From Pseudomonadota bacterium (GTDB lineage: Bacteria > Pseudomonadota > Gammaproteobacteria > Steroidobacterales > Steroidobacteraceae): a stretch of 49,925 nucleotides of DNA. Shown here one piece after another: positions 20,087 through 29,931 of this stretch. Location: contig JAJYUL010000026.1 in the NCBI GenBank assembly GCA_021792555.1, forward strand, positions 1-49,925. Direction: 5' to 3'. Made by a program: the position numbers and the translations under genes. Each line of letters starts with the position of its first letter. Position 1 is the stretch's first letter. The notes under the pieces are model-generated. The model saw only the letters and a program-made list of their open reading frames with translations, ran no database searches and was not told where the DNA came from.

Positions 20087-22605
20087 CGAGGGTGCTCCAC
20101 CTGCCCGGCCTGTGGGTACAGACGGGGCGCCTCCCGGTCCTGCCGCGCCAGCGCAGCATATGCGCTCCAGGGCTGCCAGCGGCGGGCGAACAGCCGCTCG
20201 ACGGTCTGATCGGTGAGTCGAAACAGGTACAGCCACTGATGATCGATCAGCTCGCGGATCGAGGCATGCCGCTCGAGGATCGATTCGATCACGGCGCGGG
20301 GCGCCTCGAGCACTACCGTCAGGCGCAGTGGGGTGTGCCGCCATTGCGAACCGTCGTGAACCGATTGCCGGGACAGGCCGATGCGCAGATCCCCGGCGCA
20401 CCCTTCGAGCACGCCGAGGCGCCCGCCGACAACGTTGTGCAGCACCTTGTTGCCGCTGCCGAAGCGCTCGGGGTCGACCGTTGAGCCGTAGTACTGCAGA
20501 TTGATCCAATGCGCCACGATCAGCGGTGCGGTGAGAATCTGCTCCAGAACGGCTCCATCGGGATCGTCCTCGCTGTGATATTCGTGCAGAAATGCGCGCC
20601 CCTGGAGGTCGACTCCGCGGGTGCGGCTGCGCGGGGCGATGATCAGTGCCGCGTTGTCGGCGAGTCCCCATTCCGGACGGGTCTCGGCCCAGTCGCGCGT
20701 GCGCCGGCGCAGCTGCCGCAGCAAGGCGCCGTCGCGCTCGGCAAGGTGCGCGAGACCGAGACTCGCGGCGCGCTCGCTGCGGACCCGTGCGCCGGCGAGC
20801 GTGAGCGTCGCGCGCAGCTGCTCGAGGTCAGGCCGGTGCGTATCCGGAATGCGATCCTGATCGAACACCTCGATACAGTCGGTGACGGTGTCGTGCAGTG
20901 CGCCGAGGACGACGGTGTCCCTGGGGATGCGGATGCCGCGCTCGGCGAGTGCGCTGCGGACCGGCTGCTCGTTGAGCAGGGCCGCGAGCAGCCGCGCGTT
21001 GACCTCGCCGCTGTGTCCGCCACAGGCGCCACAGGCGAGTCCGGCGGCCTGCGGATTGTTGGCCGTTCGCGCCCCATGCGCCACCAAGACAAGCAGCCGG
21101 CCGAAATGCTCGGTCAGACCGATGGTGCGCAAGAGTTTTGCCGCGTGGTCCGCCGCCCACCCGCTGCTGTCGGGTCCGCCGGCCTGCAGCCGCGGGCGCA
21201 ATTCCCGCTGGTCGCGCGCGCGCAGGCCGGTGTATTCGACCGCGGGCAGCGGCCGACCGAACGCGCGCAGCAGCAGCTTGGGCAGGCTCGCAAGACCCAG
21301 TATCTCGACGGTCGCGAAGGCTCCCGAGGGAAGTCGTCCGAACGCCGCGGTGCTCGCGCGGCGCCGCAGTGCCTCCTGGCGCGACAGGGCGAGGTGCGCG
21401 TCGCGGGCGCGATCGCCGGTCGAATCGGTGACCTGCGCACGGGCAGCGATCAGACCGGGGAGTTGGGGACGCGCAAGCTCAGTGCCGAGGGGCGAGTAGC
21501 GGATCGGCAGTCCGAAGAAACCGGCGAACCCGTAAGTGTGCGCATCGGCATCGATGCTCTCGATGGCGCGGCGCATGCGCTCGCAGCGCACATCGATACA
21601 GAACACGAGCTGCGTGCCGGGCGGTCGCCGTATGTCCGTGGCGGTGCGCGCGGGGCGTGGCGCGAGGAGTCGGGTGAAGAGACTCTCCTGGTAGGCGATC
21701 TCCTGCGCGCGCTGCCAGAGCAGGTCGATTTCAATCGCCGGGCCCGAGTCGTGGCGGCGGGCCGCGCTCCATTGCGCCATCCATGCGGCCCAAGCCGAGC
21801 CGCTGTCGTGCCGTCCGTCATGAAGCAGAGCTTCCCAGCACAAACGCATGACGAGCAACTCGCCGAGGTGCGGATCGTCTGTCTGTGCCAGCGCCGCCTC
21901 CCAGCGCAGGTACGCGCACCAGGACGCCCAGCCGCCGATGCGCAGGAGGACGAGCTGCAGGAGCTCCGGCACGTGCGAGTCGGGGATGGCGAGGCGCTCC
22001 AAGGCCCAATCGAGCGCGGCATCGGCCGAGCCCGGCATCGCGGCCGCGCGTCCGCGCAGCGGGCTCGCGAGAGTGCCGTCTTCGAGCACGCCCGCCCGCC
22101 ACCCCGCGAACAGGCTACCCGCGGTGTGCGCCCGCCAGTCTGCCTGGAACTCATCGAAATACGCCGCGCAGTACTCGCTGATCTGCTGCGTCACGCGTGA
22201 ACTCCACGCGCCGGTGCGCGCTGCGTGCGCGTCGGTCTCGAGCACGTCGGAAAGCAGCGGGAGGCCCGCGTGGACGCCGGCCGGCTCATCCAGGGCAGCG
22301 ATGGCGCGCGGCAGGGACAATGGCAGCGCCTGTTCGCGAAGCGCCTGCTCGAGGTGTCTCGAGGTGATTTCGCTCGATTGCCAGGCCGCCCGGTAGTCCG
22401 TCCGGGAAAGCGTCAGGGACGCACCCGCCAGCCTGTGCAGGGCCGCAGCGGCGGCCGCAAACGGCTGATTGCGCAGGCCCCAATACGGGCTGACCGCAAT
22501 CTGTCTGTCGAGCGGCCAGGCGGGCGCCACGGTTCGGCAGGCCGCCTCGAGCGCCGCCTGCCACCGGCTGTTGCACCCCGCCTGGGCCGCCGCCGTGCGG
22601 CTCAC
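20080..22605 (-). CDS. dabA: DabA, DUF2309 subunit of the DAB inorganic-carbon pump
   Basis: An 841-aa protein of the DUF2309/UPF0753 family. In the DAB complex the soluble DabA is a beta-carbonic-anhydrase-like zinc protein that hydrates CO2 one-way, driven by the membrane partner DabB. The zinc-site residues known from Halothiobacillus (C351, D353, H524, C539) have clear counterparts: C336 and D338 in LVFCIDVRCERMR, H510 in LLVLVAHGARTANNP and C525 in GLACGACGGHSG, with the same H-to-C spacing. Its start overlaps the dabB stop by 4 nt. It indicates autotrophic carbon concentration. Confidence 0.95.
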   Translation of the reverse strand: MSRTAAAQAGCNSRWQAALEAACRTVAPAWPLDRQIAVSPYWGLRNQPFAAAAAALHRLAGASLTLSRTDYRAAWQSSEITSRHLEQALREQALPLSLPRAIAALDEPAGVHAGLPLLSDVLETDAHAARTGAWSSRVTQQISEYCAAYFDEFQADWRAHTAGSLFAGWRAGVLEDGTLASPLRGRAAAMPGSADAALDWALERLAIPDSHVPELLQLVLLRIGGWASWCAYLRWEAALAQTDDPHLGELLVMRLCWEALLHDGRHDSGSAWAAWMAQWSAARRHDSGPAIEIDLLWQRAQEIAYQESLFTRLLAPRPARTATDIRRPPGTQLVFCIDVRCERMRRAIESIDADAHTYGFAGFFGLPIRYSPLGTELARPQLPGLIAARAQVTDSTGDRARDAHLALSRQEALRRRASTAAFGRLPSGAFATVEILGLASLPKLLLRAFGRPLPAVEYTGLRARDQRELRPRLQAGGPDSSGWAADHAAKLLRTIGLTEHFGRLLVLVAHGARTANNPQAAGLACGACGGHSGEVNARLLAALLNEQPVRSALAERGIRIPRDTVVLGALHDTVTDCIEVFDQDRIPDTHRPDLEQLRATLTLAGARVRSERAASLGLAHLAERDGALLRQLRRRTRDWAETRPEWGLADNAALIIAPRSRTRGVDLQGRAFLHEYHSEDDPDGAVLEQILTAPLIVAHWINLQYYGSTVDPERFGSGNKVLHNVVGGRLGVLEGCAGDLRIGLSRQSVHDGSQWRHTPLRLTVVLEAPRAVIESILERHASIRELIDHQWLYLFRLTDQTVERLFARRWQPWSAYAALARQDREAPRLYPQAGQVEHPRC

Positions 22606-24167
22606 GCAGCTTCTCCTTCCTGCCGGCCCAGCCGGTGTGCGGCTCGGGGGGGCGCGCTGCGCGCGGGGCGTCGCGGCCAGCGGCGGGCGACCCAGCGGGT
22701 CAACGGCTCATCGAGGAAGTATCCTGCCGCCGCCCAGCTGAGCAGCCGGCGGGTCGCGTTCGACTGCGCGCGGCGCGCCGCACTCCACTGCGCCAGATAC
22801 AGCACGAGGAAGCACAGCGCCGTCCAGGCGGCGAGCGGTGGCAGCGGACTGACGGAGGCGACGCCGAGCCCGCTGCGGATTGCCGCATGCCATCCGAGGT
22901 ACAGCTGCACGCCGAGGACCGCGGCGCCGAGGTTGCGCAGGAAGAGCGCAGCACTGCCCTCGCTCTCCCACAGCAGGGTCGCGATTCCGAAGGCGCAGAT
23001 GAGCGTGGCGATCGGCGCAATCCTCGGCACGTGCAGCACGCGCTGCCAGAGAATCTCGGAGCCGGCGAGCACCAGCAGCGCCAGCGGCGCGCTGATCAGC
23101 GGCAGAAGTTTGCCGATGCGTGCTGCCGTCTGGGCGGGAGGCAGCATCCGCCGCGCAGTGCTCTCGCGCACCGCCTCGCCCGAGCCGAGAAATGCGTACG
23201 CCTTGTAAAGGGCGTGCGCGAGCAGGTGCAGCAGCGCCAGGTCATAGAGCCCCAGGCCGCATTCCGTGGCCATCAGGCCCATCTGTGAGCAGGTGGACCA
23301 GGCGAGCCGCGCCTTTATCGACGGACAGGTCATGGTGGTCAGTCCGGCGAGCACGGCCGTCGTACTGCCCACAACAACAAGAAGGGCCTGCGCTGGCGGC
23401 GAGGCTGTGATCAGCGGCGCGAGCCGGATGAGCACGTAACCGCCGAGATTGACGATGCCCGCATGCAGCAGCGCGGAGACGCTGGTCGGCGCCTCCATCA
23501 CCTGCAGCAGCCAACCGTGCACGGGCAGCTGGGCGGATTTCAACAACACGGCGAGCGCGATCAATGCGGCGGCGAGCTCGACACCGACGGGCGCAGCGGC
23601 GCCGGTTCCTGCCAGTCGGGCGAGGGCGCCGAGGTCGAGCGTTTGCCACTGATGATAGAGCAGGGCGGCCGCGGCGAGCATGCACAGCTCGGCCATCCGA
23701 CTCACTACGAACTTCTTGCGTGCGGCAATGCGGGCCAGCGGGCGCTCGCGGTAGAACAGGAGCAGCTGATGCACGGTGACGCTGCTCGCCGCCCAGGCCG
23801 CAATGAGCACCAGGAGATTTTCCGTCGTCAGCACCATGGTCACCGCCGCGAGCGTCGCGAGCAGGGCCACGACGTAGCGGCGCTCCCCGGGCTCGCGCGC
23901 CAGGCTGGTGCGTGAGTAGCCGGCAATGACCCAGCCGAGGAAGGCCACCAGCAGCGTGACGACCGTGGCCACCCAGCGGACCGCGCCAGAGGCGCCGTGC
24001 AGGTTAATCCCGAAATCGAGCAGCAGGCCGCCCGCGGCAAGGCCCAGCGCGCTGCGGGCGGCGAGCATCAGTGCGGGCCAGGCGTGCCTGCCGCGCAGTG
24101 CGGCGATGGCGCCGAGCGCATAGACAAGCGGGATGAGCCAGGCCAGCCACTCGGTATCGCGCAACAT
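22602..24167 (-). CDS. dabB: DabB, NuoL/MrpA-like membrane subunit of the DAB pump
   Basis: A 521-aa membrane protein with about 13-14 helices of the proton-conducting antiporter family (NuoL/ND5-like). It contains the helix with Lys in LLKSAQLPVHGWLLQVMEAPTSVSALLHAG and MTCPSIKARLAWSTCSQMG, standard for this family. In DAB it couples cation influx to CO2 hydration by DabA, whose gene overlaps its stop by 4 nt. The start ATG 24167 was chosen for GGAGAG just upstream; ATGs at 24188 and 24185 are alternatives. The LysR gene is divergent. Confidence 0.92.
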   Translation of the reverse strand: MLRDTEWLAWLIPLVYALGAIAALRGRHAWPALMLAARSALGLAAGGLLLDFGINLHGASGAVRWVATVVTLLVAFLGWVIAGYSRTSLAREPGERRYVVALLATLAAVTMVLTTENLLVLIAAWAASSVTVHQLLLFYRERPLARIAARKKFVVSRMAELCMLAAAALLYHQWQTLDLGALARLAGTGAAAPVGVELAAALIALAVLLKSAQLPVHGWLLQVMEAPTSVSALLHAGIVNLGGYVLIRLAPLITASPPAQALLVVVGSTTAVLAGLTTMTCPSIKARLAWSTCSQMGLMATECGLGLYDLALLHLLAHALYKAYAFLGSGEAVRESTARRMLPPAQTAARIGKLLPLISAPLALLVLAGSEILWQRVLHVPRIAPIATLICAFGIATLLWESEGSAALFLRNLGAAVLGVQLYLGWHAAIRSGLGVASVSPLPPLAAWTALCFLVLYLAQWSAARRAQSNATRRLLSWAAAGYFLDEPLTRWVARRWPRRPARSAPPRAAHRLGRQEGEAA

Positions 24168-24266
24168 GAACTCTCCGACGCTCATCATGACGGCCGGCAG
24201 TATTCACGGACACCAGTGGCTGTGTAAAATAGAATAAATAGAATGAATTGTTCTAGAAAACAGAAT
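24168..24266. promoter_or_regulatory. dab/LysR divergent promoter region
   Basis: About 100 bp between dabB and the LysR gene, notably AT-rich (aaaatagaataaatagaatgaattgttctagaaaacagaat, read in short runs) in a GC-rich genome. Two copies of tagaat occur 10 bp apart and a palindromic TTCTAGAA lies further on. LysR regulators usually bind such divergent regions; the exact sites are inferred. Confidence 0.45.
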
Positions 24267-25151
24267 ATGCGCAACCTCAATTTCCGTCATCTGCTTTACT
24301 TCTGGACGGTGGCGAAGCAGGGTCACCTGACCCGCGCGGCTGCCGAGTTGCGCGTGTCGCAATCGGCGCTGTCGGCGCAGATCCGCCAGCTCGAGGCCTA
24401 TCTCGGGCGGCCGCTGTTCGAGCGCACCGCGCGCTCGCTGCAGCTGACCGAGTTCGGCGCCGTAGTGCTCGATTACGCCGACAGCATCTTCGGGCTCGGC
24501 CAGGAGCTCATGGCGACGGTTCGCGGAGGACTCGACCAGCGTGTGCAGCAACTGCGCGTGGGCGTCGTGGCGACGCTCTCGCGCAACTTCACGGAGAACC
24601 TGCTGCGGCCGCTGTTCACTCAAGCGGAAGTGCGTCTCTCGCTGCAATCAGGAAGTCTCGAGGAGATGCTCGAGCGACTGGCTGTGCACAATCTCGATGT
24701 CGTCCTGTCGAACAAAGCGGTGGTCCCCGATGCCACACGGCCGTGGCGTTGTATGCTGATCGCCCGCCAGGCGGTGTGCATGATCGGGCCGCGGCGGCCC
24801 CCGCGGCGTCGCTTCCGCCTGCCGGACGATGCCATGGGGCAGCGCTTCTTGCTGCCCGGACCGAGCAGCGATGTGCGCACGCAGTTCAATCTGTGGTGTG
24901 AGAAGGCGCGCGTTCAGATCGAACTGGCGGCCGAGGTGGACGACATGGCGATGCTGAGACTGCTGGCGAGAGACTCTGGTGCGATCGCCGTACTGCCCGA
25001 GGTGGTCGTGCAGGACGAGCTCCGGGAGGGCCGTCTGCATCGCTATTGCGTCATTCCGGGGGTGTTCGAGAACTTCTATGCCATTACCGCGTTCCGGCAC
25101 CGACACTCCCCGCTGGTGCAGAAGCTGCTCGCCGGCGCGGCGCCCGGCTGA
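24267..25151 (+). CDS. LysR-family regulator, divergent from dab operon
   Basis: A 294-aa LysR-type regulator. The N-terminal winged HTH (FRHLLYFWTVAKQGHLTRAA ... SQSALSAQIRQLE) is NhaR-like; a substrate-binding domain follows from about residue 90. The start at ATG 24267 (MRNLNFRHLLYFW) fits the family better than 24243. It is divergent from dabBA, the arrangement seen for LysR regulators of DAB and other inorganic-carbon genes in chemolithoautotrophs, so it probably controls CO2 uptake. The effector is unknown. Confidence 0.9.
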   Translation: MRNLNFRHLLYFWTVAKQGHLTRAAAELRVSQSALSAQIRQLEAYLGRPLFERTARSLQLTEFGAVVLDYADSIFGLGQELMATVRGGLDQRVQQLRVGVVATLSRNFTENLLRPLFTQAEVRLSLQSGSLEEMLERLAVHNLDVVLSNKAVVPDATRPWRCMLIARQAVCMIGPRRPPRRRFRLPDDAMGQRFLLPGPSSDVRTQFNLWCEKARVQIELAAEVDDMAMLRLLARDSGAIAVLPEVVVQDELREGRLHRYCVIPGVFENFYAITAFRHRHSPLVQKLLAGAAPG

Positions 25152-25343
25152 TTGCGCCGCCGAGGTAGAGTGACGGCCGTCGCGCGCGCTATAGTGCCCA
25201 CGCGGCCCGGCGGGCCCGTGACACCGGGAGCCGCCGTGCCGATCGGCTGACATCCGTCAACTTGCGCGGTTTGCGGTGCGCGGCCGCAGCGGGCCTGGCT
25301 CGGCGATTATAAGAACGATGACTGCCTGGGGAGGAGCGTTGCG

Positions 25344-27443
25344 ATGGCACAGTCGCGGGCGCCGGTGCACGATCCCTACGGGGCCGGCGCCGCCGAATTG
25401 CTCGGAGCACTGCAAGCCGATCTGGCCGCCATGGCGGCCGACGCGGTGGGGCAGTTTTATGCCGTGCTGCGTGATGCGGGCCGCATGCCACGCTTGGTCA
25501 GCGCCTTGTCGGCTCGGGAGTTCGCGCAGCTGCAGGCGCGTGAGGCCGAGCACCTCGCAGCGCTTTTTTCCGCGCAGCTTGACCGCACCGGGCATCTGCA
25601 GAGGGCGCAGAGGGCGGGCGCGGTGCACCGCCTGACGGGCGTCGCCCTCGATACCCTCATCGATGCCTATGGCTTCTATCAGGACCGCACCTACTGGCTG
25701 CTGCAGGAGCGCGTACCGGACCCGCAGATCCGCGAGGAGCTGCTGCGGCTGATCGTCCAGCGCATGCTGCAGGATCTGCAGGGCCAGTTACAGCGCTACG
25801 CGAACATCAATGCCGCGAGTGCCGCGGCGTTCTCGGATCTGAACCGCCACGTGGCCTCGGCGGAGAACCTCGCTGATCTGGTGCGCGGCGCGCTCGAGAT
25901 CATCGGCGCCCTGCCGGGCAGCGTGAGCGCATTTTTCGCACGCGTCGATGACGCCGGCGATCTGCAGGTCGAGCAGTCCTACGGCGCGGCGGCTGAGACC
26001 TACCATCATGCGATGGAGGCCGGCGAGGTGCCGAAGCTCAGCATCGATCCGAACGTCCCCGCCGGCCAAGGGCCGGGCGGCCGGGCGTGGCGCAGCGGCG
26101 AGATCGTCGTCTCGGACGCCTGGCTGCTCGAGTCGGACAAGATGCCGTGGCGGGAGATCGGCGCACGCCTGGGCTTTCGGGCAAGTGCAGCGGTGCCGCT
26201 GGTCGATGAGAACGGTAGGTCGATCGCGCTGCTCAGCCTCTACAGCGCCTGGCCCGGATTTTTCTCGACCGAGGGAACGCAGAGCCTGCTGAGCCACGCC
26301 CAATTGCTCTTGAGCGGCGCGGTTCAGCGGCGCATGTCGGCGGTGGTGGTGCCGCTGCGCAAGCAGCTGTCTTATCGGCGGCTCCTCAGCGAGCGGCGGG
26401 TTCTGTTCCACTATCAGCCCATCATCGATCTGCGCGACGGGAGCCTGGTCAAACTCGAGGCGCTCGGGCGCCTGCGCGCGCCCGATGGGGAGATCATCGC
26501 GCCGCAGCGGTTTCTCCCAGCGCTCGGCGGGGAAGAGCTGCTGCGGCTGTTCGAGCTCGGCCTCGAGCAGATCTGCGCGGATGTCCGGGTGCTCGAGCGC
26601 GAGGGCATCGAGGTGACCATGGCCATCAACTTCCCGGCCGCCGGATTTGCCGATCCGCGCTACGAAAGGACGATTCTCGGCGTGCTGCGGCGCGGCGAGC
26701 TTCCCGCGCACCGCATGGAGCTCGAGGTGCTCGAGACCCACGACGGCGGGGAGTGGACGCCGGGGCGGCAGGAGGCGATCCAGCGCTTGCGGCGCGCCGG
26801 TGTGCAGATCGCGCAGGATGATCTCGGCTCGGGCCACAGCTCTCTGTTGCGCATGGATCAGTACCCGTTCAACGGGGTGAAGATCGACGGAGGACTGGTG
26901 CGCGGGGCGTTGCACAACCCCAAGCGCGCCGTGGAATTCATGCTGTACCTGACGCGCCTGGCCCATGCGTTCGATATCCCGGTCACCGTGGAGGGACTGG
27001 AGAACGCCGGCATCATCGAGGCGGCGGCCATTCTGGGGGCTGACCGCGGACAGGGCTACGGCATCGGGCGTCCCATGCCCGTGGGGCAGGTGCGCCGGTG
27101 GCTGGATGGATACCGCTACGACATCAATGCCCGCCGGCCGCGCACGGCCATCGGCGCCATGGCCGCGTATCTGCTCTGGGATCAGCAGATTGTCGGCATG
27201 GCCGACCGTCCGGAGCTGATCGCCCAGTTCGTCGGGGCGCGCGCGATCGTTGATGAGTTCATACGGGCGAACAATCTGCAGGGCGGCGCCATCGAGCGCC
27301 TGCTGGCCCGCAACCATGAGCTTGCGACACTGTTCGACAGCGCCTCGCGCGAGACCGCCGCGGTTCGCACGCAGCTGATCGAGGAGCTGACCCGGCACTG
27401 GCTCGAGGAGGTGCGCGGCGCGCACGCCGGGCCGTCCGGCTGA
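25344..27443 (+). CDS. globin-coupled GAF-EAL cyclic-di-GMP phosphodiesterase
   Basis: A 699-aa signalling protein. Residues about 15-150 form a globin-sensor domain with the likely proximal heme ligand H95 in RAGAVHRLTGV; 165-330 are GAF-like; 345-590 form an EAL domain. The EAL catalytic set looks complete: EALGR, MAINFPAAG, MELEVLET, QDDLGSGHSS, VKIDGG, TVEGLEN and GQGYGIG. No GGDEF domain is present. A helical tail of about 110 aa follows. It should hydrolyse c-di-GMP in response to O2 or another heme ligand. Start ATG 25344 follows GGGGAGGAG. Confidence 0.87.
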   Translation: MAQSRAPVHDPYGAGAAELLGALQADLAAMAADAVGQFYAVLRDAGRMPRLVSALSAREFAQLQAREAEHLAALFSAQLDRTGHLQRAQRAGAVHRLTGVALDTLIDAYGFYQDRTYWLLQERVPDPQIREELLRLIVQRMLQDLQGQLQRYANINAASAAAFSDLNRHVASAENLADLVRGALEIIGALPGSVSAFFARVDDAGDLQVEQSYGAAAETYHHAMEAGEVPKLSIDPNVPAGQGPGGRAWRSGEIVVSDAWLLESDKMPWREIGARLGFRASAAVPLVDENGRSIALLSLYSAWPGFFSTEGTQSLLSHAQLLLSGAVQRRMSAVVVPLRKQLSYRRLLSERRVLFHYQPIIDLRDGSLVKLEALGRLRAPDGEIIAPQRFLPALGGEELLRLFELGLEQICADVRVLEREGIEVTMAINFPAAGFADPRYERTILGVLRRGELPAHRMELEVLETHDGGEWTPGRQEAIQRLRRAGVQIAQDDLGSGHSSLLRMDQYPFNGVKIDGGLVRGALHNPKRAVEFMLYLTRLAHAFDIPVTVEGLENAGIIEAAAILGADRGQGYGIGRPMPVGQVRRWLDGYRYDINARRPRTAIGAMAAYLLWDQQIVGMADRPELIAQFVGARAIVDEFIRANNLQGGAIERLLARNHELATLFDSASRETAAVRTQLIEELTRHWLEEVRGAHAGPSG

Positions 27444-27470
27444 GGAATGCGCCGCTGCCCCTTGAGAGGG

Positions 27471-28712
27471 CTATTCCGGCAGCGCCGGCTCGGCCACGGG
27501 CGCAGGACGCGGAGCAAACAGCCAGCGGCGCAGAACGATCACGAGCAGGATGCAGGAGAGGAGCCTCACGCCCGCGTCCATCACGAAGCTGCCGACGAGC
27601 CCGCCGCGATCGTAACCCCAGCCGTCGAGCATTCCGCTGTAGACGATCGGCAGGTTCATCGCGGCGATGAGCACGGTGAAGATCGTCGCGGCGAGGGGAT
27701 TGCCGGGGCCGATGATCTGGAAGGCGATGCCGAATGCGGCCGTGAAGGCGAGCGCCTGGAAGATGATCTCACCGGTGAACACCACCCCGAAGGTCCAGGG
27801 CGCCCGCGGCAGCAACAACGTGGCGAGCGTGAACAGCGCGCCCATGATGCCGATCAGCAGATACAGTCGCCGCAGCTCGATTTTGCGCGCCAGGCGCGGC
27901 ACCAGGAAGCTGCCGCCGAGACCCGCCACGATCGAGCCGGTGCCGGCGAACAGGCTCACGGTCGTGGCGCTGGCGTGATAGTCCTTGCCGATGCCCCCGA
28001 GCACATTCGTGAGGGCAAAGGAGGCCGACGGCAGGATGAACATCGCGAGCCCGATGAGCACCTCGCGCCGGCGCAGCAGATCGAGGATGGAGCGTCCGAA
28101 GCGTCCGAAGCTCTCGCTGGCGAGCAGCTTGTCGGGCGGTGGCGCCGGGATGAACAGGAAGAGCACCGTCGGCACGAGCATGGCGAGGAGCATGAACGCC
28201 GCAGCGAGCTCCCGGGGAGCGTGCAGAATGAGCGGCCCGCCGGCCACGATGATCAGGCCGCTCGAGCCGATATTCGCGACGCTGAACCACGTGCCGAGCC
28301 GGCTGTCTTCCTCGTGGCTGATGAGGCTGCCCATCCAACCGCCGACCGCCCCCTGATACAAGGCGGCCGCCAGGTAGCCGATGAGCATGACGAACTCGAC
28401 CATGGCGACGTTGCTGTGGTGCAGCACGGTGAACGCCGCGGCGAGGGCGGCGGTCGCCCCGAAGACGAGCGCATAGGTGCGCCTGCGCAGGCGCACATCA
28501 AGCATCGGCGAGAGCACGAAGGCCCAGAAGCCCGGCGAGATGATGGTGGCGGTGATCGCAGCGATGTGCCCGCCGGGGATGCCCTCGGCGGCGAGCAGCT
28601 GCGGCAGGGTCACCACCGCAAAGCCGCCCATCATGCCGAAGATGGCATTGGTGAGGCCCATCACCCAGATCGGCGGATGATGCGGGGGCTGCGCGGCGGC
28701 GAGCTCAGTCAT
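27471..28712 (-). CDS. MFS transporter
   Basis: A 413-aa major facilitator superfamily protein with 12 predicted helices. The loop between helices 2 and 3 (SPMLDVRLRRRTYALVFG) carries the basic pattern of the superfamily. The overall look is similar to AmpG-like/peptide-signal permeases, but no substrate can be named. It is convergent with the EAL gene and lies downstream of the soeC gene in the same direction after a 283-bp gap. Confidence 0.8.
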   Translation of the reverse strand: MTELAAAQPPHHPPIWVMGLTNAIFGMMGGFAVVTLPQLLAAEGIPGGHIAAITATIISPGFWAFVLSPMLDVRLRRRTYALVFGATAALAAAFTVLHHSNVAMVEFVMLIGYLAAALYQGAVGGWMGSLISHEEDSRLGTWFSVANIGSSGLIIVAGGPLILHAPRELAAAFMLLAMLVPTVLFLFIPAPPPDKLLASESFGRFGRSILDLLRRREVLIGLAMFILPSASFALTNVLGGIGKDYHASATTVSLFAGTGSIVAGLGGSFLVPRLARKIELRRLYLLIGIMGALFTLATLLLPRAPWTFGVVFTGEIIFQALAFTAAFGIAFQIIGPGNPLAATIFTVLIAAMNLPIVYSGMLDGWGYDRGGLVGSFVMDAGVRLLSCILLVIVLRRWLFAPRPAPVAEPALPE

Positions 28713-28995
28713 GGAGCGCTCCGGCGCGAGAGCGTCTCAGCCGAGGCGGCCTGGCGGATCGGGCGGCACTCGAGGCTGTTGTGTCAGCCAACAGGGCACC
28801 CCAGCGCGGGCCGGTGCGCGCGAGGCGAGCGGGTATCGGTGCAGGCTGCCATCGAAGGATTCTAGACAGGTATTCGCCCGTGCCGCAACCGTCCGGGCGT
28901 GCGCGCACCGAGTGCGATCCTGAGCATGCTTTGGGCATCGCCGGGCGTGCCGTGCAGGCGAGCGACCGCCGCGCCGATCTGGGGTGACGGAGCGC

Positions 28996-29931
28996 TCAGA
29001 TCTTGCGGCCGTAATAGAGCGCCGACACGTGCGTCGCCTGCGCAAAGAACAGCCACCGCTCGGTGAGCAGGCCGAGCGCGGCGCACGCCACGGCGAGAGC
29101 GCTGCTCGTCAGCGGAAGAACCTCGAAATGCGCCGCAACGCTGCAGGCGAGCGGCAGGGCGAACGCGAGCACGAGCGTGATGCGCCGCAGCTTCACGGCG
29201 TGACGGCGGGCGACCTGGAAGCCCATCTCGCGCAGGATGAAGTTTTCGGTGAAATGCGGCGCATCGAGCGGCCGGGCGCTCGTGTCCTTCGGCAGGCCGA
29301 TGGCGCTGGCAAGGGTGGCGAGCGGGCTCTGGGCGTCCACGTGGCGCCAGTAGGCGAGTTTGGCGATCAGCGCGCCGAGCGCGGCGAGCGCGGCGAGGGC
29401 GGCCGCGCCGCCGGCCACGCCGAAGGTCACAGTGTGCAGCAGCGCGAAGAGCGTCCCGCCGGAGAACAGAGCGTAGAGCAGATAGTCCGGCGCGGTGTGA
29501 GGATTGTGCCACTGGCGAATCGGCTTGAGGCTCGCGTAGATCATCGCAGTGCAGAACACGGTGCCGAGCGAAGCGAGCGCCGCGGCCACGCCGAGCGCAC
29601 GGGCTGCGAGACCCCCGGGGGCGCGGTACTCCGTCCAGGCGAACGCCAGAACGACCGGGTAAGTGAGCACCGCGGCGACGCCCTCGCGCGAGAGCCACGA
29701 GGAGCGCCATTGGCTGAAGGCGCGCCAGGCGCGCTCCTTGCGCCCGAGGTGCATCGCGGAGGAAATCAGGCCGAGCGTGGCGAGCACGACCCCGGCGCCG
29801 ACGCCGCCGAGCACCAGAGTCCGTGCGGCCAGCGGCGCGCCGGCGGCCACGTACAGCCCGAGCCAGGCGAGCAGCCCGTAGGCAAAGCCCGTGAGGGTCG
29901 TCAGCAGGAGGATCGAGGCGGCGGGCTTCAT
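28996..29931 (-). CDS. soeC: SoeC-like membrane anchor (DmsC family)
   Basis: A 311-aa membrane protein with eight or nine helices of the DmsC family, the quinone-reactive anchor of molybdopterin oxidoreductases. Typical motifs: STGFAYGLLAWLG-type first helix, SAMHLGRKERAWRAFSQWRSSWLSREG, and WTEYRAP. In SoeABC it passes electrons from sulfite oxidation into the quinone pool. Its start overlaps the soeB stop by 4 nt. Being third in an A-B-C order matches soe operons of sulfur oxidisers. Confidence 0.86.
   Translation of the reverse strand: MKPAASILLLTTLTGFAYGLLAWLGLYVAAGAPLAARTLVLGGVGAGVVLATLGLISSAMHLGRKERAWRAFSQWRSSWLSREGVAAVLTYPVVLAFAWTEYRAPGGLAARALGVAAALASLGTVFCTAMIYASLKPIRQWHNPHTAPDYLLYALFSGGTLFALLHTVTFGVAGGAAALAALAALGALIAKLAYWRHVDAQSPLATLASAIGLPKDTSARPLDAPHFTENFILREMGFQVARRHAVKLRRITLVLAFALPLACSVAAHFEVLPLTSSALAVACAALGLLTERWLFFAQATHVSALYYGRKI

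Noticed and set aside
27447-28865. 472-codon plus frame opposite the MFS gene
   Set aside because: Composition dominated by D, E, H, Q and R, the normal antisense of a membrane protein in GC-rich DNA.
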